A stretch of DNA of 10,088 nucleotides, taken from assembly GCA_027577415.1 (NCBI GenBank), contig JANBQS010000952.1:1-10088 (forward strand), given 5' to 3'. This DNA is from Coemansia sp. RSA 922. Its lineage: Eukaryota > Kickxellomycota > Kickxellomycetes > Kickxellales > Kickxellaceae. Below the pieces are notes generated by a model. It was not told where the DNA came from. It made no database searches and saw only the letters and a program-made list of their open reading frames with translations. Numbering within the stretch: the stretch's first letter is position 1; each line of letters begins with the position of its first letter. Shown here piece by piece: positions 6,792 to 10,088 of the stretch. The position numbers and the translations under genes are program-made.

Positions 6792-7421
6792 ATGGTTTGC
6801 ATTATTTGCTTTAGAATGTTGTCTGAAGGATTGCCAGACGAGGAGTCAAGCTCAGACTCGGCTGGTAACAATGGCGGTGCTATTGCGGCATAGAGTTGTG
6901 GACACGTCTTCCACTTGGCTTGTATAACGTCGTGGGAAAAGCGTAATACTGACACGACTTGCCCCTACTGCAATGCTCGTCACTTGGGGCTGGTTCTCGT
7001 TCTGCACATCGAGTATCACAAAGACCACGTCTTGAACAGAGACTGCGATGACACTGAGGATAATGAATCGGATCAGCACGAAAAAGTCAAAGAAGCGATT
7101 AGTCAGTTGCCGTACAAGGCGCTCTTAAACTCTGTGAAAATGCACGCGTCTAATTGGCAAGCCCTGCAGAAGGAGAATACGTTGCTCAAACTAGTCATTG
7201 ACGCCAAGGATAACCGCTTGCACGAGAAGCAAGGAATAATCAGCGATTTGTATAAGGAGCTGGCGGCCTTGGAGCATAGAGTAAAGGAGTTGGAGCTCAT
7301 TACAAAGGGACGGGATGTGGAGAGCTCGGACAGTTATTACTCGCATGAGGACAGCTATTACTTGCCTGAAGGCAGCTATTACTCGATGGACGACGACTAC
7401 ACGTGGGACGATTCCTGGTAA
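6792..7421 (+). pseudogene. RING-H2/coiled-coil E3-type protein gene with an in-frame TAG
   Basis: The frame spans 210 codons from the ATG at 6792 to TAA, with one internal TAG at 6891-6893 (codon 34). Before it, MVCIIC supplies the first zinc pair (Cys3, Cys6). After it, SCGHVFHLAC (Cys36, His38, His41, Cys44) and CPYC (Cys57, Cys60) complete a RING-H2 finger. A predicted coiled coil follows (about residues 90-175, LQKENTLLKLVI and KELAALEHRVKELELI), then an acidic, tyrosine-rich tail ending DDSW. The order resembles TRAIP-type RING ubiquitin ligases. The neighbour at 8112-8741 has Leu in ALSCGH where this gene has the TAG, and TTG to TAG is a single change. No intron of normal size removes the stop while keeping the RING spacing. 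If the stop is obeyed, the intact part lacks the first zinc pair and has no ATG start near the finger. Confidence 0.72.
7329..7391 (+). repeat. Three 21-bp tandem repeats encoding Tyr/acidic heptads
   Basis: Three in-frame units (7329-7349, 7350-7370, 7371-7391) encode DSYYSHE, DSYYLPE and GSYYSMD in the tail of the broken RING gene. The third and fourth codons (TATTAC) are constant. The acidic/tyrosine pattern recurs in the next two genes. Confidence 0.8.
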
Positions 7422-7522
7422 ATTTTCTAGTATAGTGAGTGGCTTACTGAATTTCTTTTGTAGTTTATACATGGAAATAGTGGAAATTGGATTGTTATTT
7501 CCAAAAATGTCCAGCCTCACTC

Positions 7523-7583
7523 TCTTTTCTCTCTCATGTTTATCTTTTTTTTTTGACTCTATCTTTTTTATTTATTTATAATA
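7523..7583 (+). promoter_or_regulatory. Pyrimidine-rich leader/core promoter of the acidic protein gene
   Basis: An almost pure C/T stretch with several TTTT and CTCTC runs leads directly into the ATG at 7584. Similar CT/T-rich stretches precede the RING genes (about 6741-6765 and 8056-8110). Such tracts are common just upstream of fungal transcription starts. Their recurrence suggests each gene has its own promoter rather than a shared transcript. Confidence 0.4.
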
Positions 7584-7991
7584 ATGGAATATCGCCAAAA
7601 CTCATCGAGTAACACGCAACAGGCTCCTGAACAGCCAAGGGTCAATGTACCAAACTGGGCTACATGGAAAGCGACTGGACATGCCAACAGATACTATGAA
7701 AGAATGATAGAGCACGCAATGCGCGAGAGTGAGCGCGAGCTGGAGCGCGAGGGCTATAGGTCTGAGGATCATGGTCCGCAGATGCCCGCTGGATCGGATG
7801 GCGAGGATACTTCAGACATGGATCCGAGGAGCGAAGATCATGAGCAGGAAAATATGGTGGACGAGCAGGAGGCGAATGGCGATGCATATGCCCATGAGCA
7901 AGTGGAAGAGGACTATGCTTCGTGCGACGACGACCATTACGCTGACGATGATAATGCTGATGATGACTATTATTCGGATGGCTCATACTGA
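7584..7991 (+). CDS. Acidic, probably disordered hypothetical protein
   Basis: This 135-residue protein is not recognised. Residues 1-30 are polar, with PNWATWKATG at about 24-33. Residues about 36-58 form a charged, probably helical segment (YYERMIEHAMRESERELER). The rest is rich in Asp, Glu and Tyr and ends DDDYYSDGSY. There is no signal peptide, membrane segment or zinc-ligand set (one cysteine). The last eight residues (DYYSDGSY) match DYYNDGSY just after the RING finger of the next gene, at DNA as well as protein level. It sits 162 bp after and 120 bp before two RING/coiled-coil genes on the same strand. It might be a partner, a substrate or a rearranged relative of them. Low-complexity composition limits any homology claim. 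Confidence 0.65.
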   Translation: MEYRQNSSSNTQQAPEQPRVNVPNWATWKATGHANRYYERMIEHAMRESERELEREGYRSEDHGPQMPAGSDGEDTSDMDPRSEDHEQENMVDEQEANGDAYAHEQVEEDYASCDDDHYADDDNADDDYYSDGSY

Positions 7992-8111
7992 TGGAAACAA
8001 CTCGGTTCGGCTCATTTGTATTTTCCAAAGGGAGAGCAGATCGACAATGCACTACTTCTTTCCTCTATAATTTTTTTTTGTTTGTTTATTTTTCCTCTTC
8101 TTTCCTTGCAT

Positions 8112-8741
8112 ATGGTGTGCGCAATTTGCGGCGACTCATACTTTAAACCTGGACCAGCCCGTAAACGTCGCGGCAAAGTAGATGGACACCTGCCAGTAGC
8201 GCTTTCATGTGGCCACACGTTCCACAAACGCTGTGCCAATATGCACTTTAATGAGTGTGATTACTGTCCAACCTGCGACTATTATAACGATGGCTCGTAC
8301 ACTATCCTATATATGGATATAGACATGGACGACAGTGACGCTATCCGCGGACCAGTTAGAAACGATATGGATGACTTGGCGCGGGATCTGATGGGCGTTA
8401 GCATTCAGGATAAGAGCGTCGAGTATACTATGATAGCTGATCTGCTTAGACAGAATGAGGAACTGAGATCTACGACCCATAGTGGACGAGAGTTGGCAGA
8501 GGCTAAGCGCCAGCTCAGCATTGAGAGAGAAAGGGCGGATAAGGCAGAGAGAGATTTGGACGCGGTGTCTGAGAGTCATAGGATTCAGTTGGATAGGGCA
8601 GATTGGCTGGATATCCGCGTGGAGGAGCTGGAAAGACTGTCTGATAGGCATCGCGAGAACATTGCGGGCATGCAGCGGTCGTTGCAAAGCAAAAAGGAAC
8701 TGATCTCAGAATACGAAGAGCAATATGGATATATTTGGTAA
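8112..8741 (+). CDS. RING-H2/coiled-coil protein, probable E3 ubiquitin ligase
   Basis: This 209-residue protein has a RING-H2 finger at the very N-terminus: Cys3 and Cys6 (CAIC), Cys33, His35, His38 and Cys41 (CGHTFHKRC), and Cys52/Cys55 (CPTC). RING fingers of this kind recruit E2 enzymes for ubiquitin transfer. A short acidic/tyrosine stretch follows (DYYNDGSY, then MDIDMDDSD). A long charged coiled coil from about residue 110 (LLRQNEELRS, AEAKRQLSIERERADKAERD, RVEELERLSDRH) runs to the C-terminus ending YGYIW. The order resembles TRAIP-type ligases, which have an N-terminal RING then coiled coil, but the protein is much shorter. I chose the ATG at 8112 because MVCAIC parallels MVCIIC of the upstream copy. 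An in-frame ATG at 8016 would add 32 mostly hydrophobic residues encoded by a T-rich leader-like stretch. It is a likely tandem duplicate of the 6792-7421 gene. Confidence 0.82.
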   Translation: MVCAICGDSYFKPGPARKRRGKVDGHLPVALSCGHTFHKRCANMHFNECDYCPTCDYYNDGSYTILYMDIDMDDSDAIRGPVRNDMDDLARDLMGVSIQDKSVEYTMIADLLRQNEELRSTTHSGRELAEAKRQLSIERERADKAERDLDAVSESHRIQLDRADWLDIRVEELERLSDRHRENIAGMQRSLQSKKELISEYEEQYGYIW

Positions 8742-8766
8742 TTTGACAATGTCATAATACAAAAGT

Positions 8767-9402
8767 CTAAGCTATCGTCCAAGGCGTTACTTCTAAGCGC
8801 TCCTCTTCAGGAAGCCATGTTATCCGGCAGCGGTCAATATTGTAGTGTACATAGGAGCCGGCAGACAATTGTGCTGCTTCGCGGTGACGTGGCAGTAAAT
8901 TGACTGACCTTGCGATATCGCGAGATGTCCATACGCAGGTGGCTAGGCAGTTGTTATCGTCGTCCAAGTCAGTATACCAGTATACTAGCAATGAGCCATT
9001 GGTCGTTGTAAAGGCCTCTTGGTAGGCCAGTCGATCAGCCTCGAACAAGTCGACATTATTGCAGTCTGTGCGACGCTTGGACCGAAACACTACGGCGTAC
9101 CAGGAGAGAGTGCCTGAGCGTGAGGGCAGTGCTTGGTAGTTAGACCTTTGGGCTTGGAATTCGGCTGATATTTCGGCCCAGTTGAAGCTCGTCGCATAGT
9201 CTGCCAATCGAAAGTCTTCGCGGATTGGCGCTAGTAGCTTTAGTGCTTGTCGTAAGCTCTCGTCTTCTAGTGTTTCGCTGTATACCTCTCGCACGTTATC
9301 GTTGGTTGTGTGTGATATTGGGCATATGCCGACTGGAGCCTGCTGTTTGGCTGACAGAGTTGGGCACGCGACGTCAGTGTTTGCGACAAGTATTTCTGGC
9401 AT
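8767..9402 (-). CDS. UPF0643-like conserved fungal protein
   Basis: This 211-residue protein resembles the uncharacterised UPF0643 fungal family (recall-based). Recognisable blocks are LAPIREDFRLADYATSFNW at about 57-75, WYAVVFRSKRR at about 101-111, and DLFEADRLAYQEAF at about 118-131. The core LLVYWY...NNCLATCVWTSRDIARS is at about 138-166, then LPRHREAA and SYVHY. There is no membrane segment. The frame is open further upstream to 9435 and the extra codons would look like a signal peptide. That stretch contains no ATG before codon 12 (9400-9402), and its T-rich sense sequence fits a 5' leader, so I start at 9402. A TATA box about 97 nt upstream supports this. The stop is TAG at 8767-8769, only 25 bp past the stop of the convergent RING gene. 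Function unknown; probably cytosolic. Confidence 0.78.
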   Translation of the reverse strand: MPEILVANTDVACPTLSAKQQAPVGICPISHTTNDNVREVYSETLEDESLRQALKLLAPIREDFRLADYATSFNWAEISAEFQAQRSNYQALPSRSGTLSWYAVVFRSKRRTDCNNVDLFEADRLAYQEAFTTTNGSLLVYWYTDLDDDNNCLATCVWTSRDIARSVNLLPRHREAAQLSAGSYVHYNIDRCRITWLPEEERLEVTPWTIA

Positions 9403-9498
9403 AAGCGCTAAAATAGAAAATAAAAGAAAATACAAGAGGAGGGTGAAGGTGTTTAGATTGAATAGTGCAGCCGGTGCTTCTTCTTCCCCAAGTGTGGC

Positions 9499-9506
9499 TT
9501 TTTATA
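9499..9506 (-). promoter_or_regulatory. TATA box (TATAAAAA) of the UPF0643-like gene
   Basis: Read on the minus strand this is TATAAAAA, about 97 nt before the ATG at 9402. A start site some 30-60 nt downstream would give a CT-rich leader of roughly 40-70 nt. It supports the ATG at 9402 over any upstream start. Confidence 0.6.
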
Positions 9507-9556
9507 CCTTGCTCCTGCAGGTTCAGCTGCAGTTGGTGTTTAGAATAGTGTCCGTT

Positions 9557-9652
9557 GATGGCGACATAATTGATATACATGGTTAATCGGATAGAGTTTG
9601 TAAATAACATGTAAGAGTGACGATGATTTGCTCGTTGGGCGATGTCGCCATC
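9557..9652. repeat. 11-bp perfect inverted repeat, 74-bp spacing
   Basis: GATGGCGACAT (9557-9567) is exactly complementary to ATGTCGCCATC (9642-9652). The pairing stops abruptly at both ends of each arm. The flanks show no obvious target-site duplication. Confidence 0.6.
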
Positions 9653-9705
9653 CTTTGTGTTCCCTGCCATAAAAAATTATATCGTTTGTTCCTTTGAGAT
9701 GATGA

Positions 9706-9719
9706 AGGTCAGATGACCT
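9706..9719. promoter_or_regulatory. Palindrome AGGTCA-GA-TGACCT, possible regulator site
   Basis: Two inverted AGGTCA hexamers separated by 2 bp form a symmetric dimer-type site in the divergent promoter region, about 180 bp before the Dsk2-like start. Which factor would bind cannot be told. Confidence 0.35.
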
Positions 9720-9886
9720 CACACTTGTGGATATATTCCCTTGATTAGCAACAATCTGATCAATGCCAAATTAACTGTTACTGTCGCGGGGCTTACGTGT
9801 GGATAAGGGGATTCTTGCAAACATGAAAGGCGGGATTCATTTTTTTCTCTTCATCTGTCTAGCATTAATCTATTGAAATTTTATAT

Positions 9887-9910
9887 ATGAAAAAAAGATG
9901 GTCACTATAA
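9887..9910 (+). other. Short upstream frame overlapping the Dsk2-like start
   Basis: ATG at 9887 opens a seven-residue frame (MKKRWSL) ending with TAA at 9908-9910. It is in a different frame from the main ATG and overlaps it by 13 nt. If transcripts include it, it would reduce initiation at 9898. It matters only if transcription begins upstream of 9887, which sequence alone does not show. Confidence 0.3.
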
Positions 9911-10088
9911 ACATCAAATGCTCGAACGCAACAAAGCTTGAGGTGGAAGTAGACGATATGGAGACAACCTTGGTGTCGCGCTTTAAGGAATTGATAGCAG
10001 AAAAGCTTAGCGACACACCGGCCAGCAGTCAGCGTCTAATTTTTGCTGGTCGTATTCTCAAGGACGGCGATACTTTGGCGTCGTATAA
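9898..10088 (+). CDS. Ubiquitin-like domain protein, Dsk2/ubiquilin type, 3'-partial
   Basis: The ATG at 9898 opens a frame that runs off the window after 63 complete codons. The peptide (MVTINIKCSNATKLEVEV, later QRLIFAGRILKDGDTL) is an N-terminal ubiquitin-like domain. The RLIFAGRILKDGDTL block matches the ubiquitin RLIFAGKQLEDGRTL stretch and is close to Dsk2/ubiquilin. Those proteins bind the proteasome through this domain and ubiquitinated clients through a C-terminal UBA domain. Only the first domain is visible, so other ubiquitin-like-domain proteins (for example Rad23 or BAG6 types) remain possible. An out-of-frame ATG at 9887 overlaps the start. Confidence 0.8.
   Translation, partial: MVTINIKCSNATKLEVEVDDMETTLVSRFKELIAEKLSDTPASSQRLIFAGRILKDGDTLASY

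Larger units (their letters stand above)
9403..9897. other. Divergent promoter region of the UPF0643-like and Dsk2-like genes
   Basis: This 495-bp spacer holds a TATA box for the minus-strand gene and an 11-bp inverted repeat (9557-9567 and 9642-9652). It also has a palindrome at 9706-9719, an AGGGG stress-element-like site in AAGGGGATT near 9806-9814, and a T-rich leader before the plus-strand gene. Open frames crossing it have no family resemblance. Confidence 0.6.

Noticed and set aside
6865..6893. 29-nt GT-AG intron removing the TAG of the first RING gene
   Set aside because: It is too short for a normal spliceosomal intron and shifts the frame, destroying the downstream zinc ligands.
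8016..8111. N-terminal extension of the RING protein giving a hydrophobic segment
   Set aside because: The 32 extra residues come from a T-rich leader. The neighbour's MVCIIC start and the short distance from the previous stop favour the ATG at 8112. A membrane-anchored isoform cannot be fully excluded.
9403..9435. Signal-peptide-like extension of the UPF0643-like protein
   Set aside because: No ATG exists in this stretch; the frame opens only at a TTG. The sequence is T-rich leader downstream of a TATA box.
9302..9586. 94-codon plus-strand frame in the divergent promoter
   Set aside because: It is antisense to the UPF0643-like gene at its start and crosses the TATA box, with no family resemblance.

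Overview
The window looks like nuclear DNA from a filamentous fungus. The genes are compact and mostly intronless, with T- and CT-rich leaders before the starts and AT-rich spacers. The best lineage clue is the large F-box-like protein on the minus strand at 4092-5840. Its wording (LPPHVV near the start, PLLWVCSNFRAVVYSKY, TPTSHPSLQ, LLLALVCPNF) matches, as far as I remember, a large family of uncharacterised proteins in Kickxellales (Coemansia and relatives). That placement is recall plus inference. No rRNA, tRNA, CRISPR array or recognisable transposon is visible.

Layout. Positions 1-1494 (+) hold the 3' part of a secreted GH37 trehalase with a Ser/Thr-rich tail. Positions 1891-2373 (+) encode a small Ala/Pro-rich protein with a signal peptide and a GPI-type C-terminus. 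Convergent to it, 2525-3721 (-) encodes a ten-helix SLC35F1/F2-type transporter whose N-terminus carries a 27-bp tandem repeat. Positions 4092-5840 (-) hold the F-box-like gene, split by one in-frame TGA. Positions 6284-6580 (+) encode a small secreted cysteine-containing protein.

Positions 6792-8741 (+) form a three-gene same-strand cluster. It has a RING-H2/coiled-coil gene broken by an in-frame TAG, an acidic protein, and an intact RING-H2/coiled-coil gene whose frame has exactly the same length (210 codons) as the first. Positions 8767-9402 (-) encode a UPF0643-like protein. A divergent promoter region of about 495 bp follows, and 9898-10088 (+) begins a gene with an N-terminal ubiquitin-like domain of Dsk2/ubiquilin type.

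Relationships. There is no operon-like pathway. Trehalase and the GPI-type protein act at the cell surface or cell wall. The F-box-like protein, the RING pair and the ubiquitin-like protein all touch ubiquitin-dependent processes, but their adjacency may be chance. The middle section (about 4.1-8.7 kb) has the character of an accessory, lineage-specific region: two genes with single in-frame stops, a tandem RING pair, repeat-built acidic/tyrosine tails, and a small secreted protein. The flanks (trehalase, SLC35F, Dsk2-like) are conserved families.
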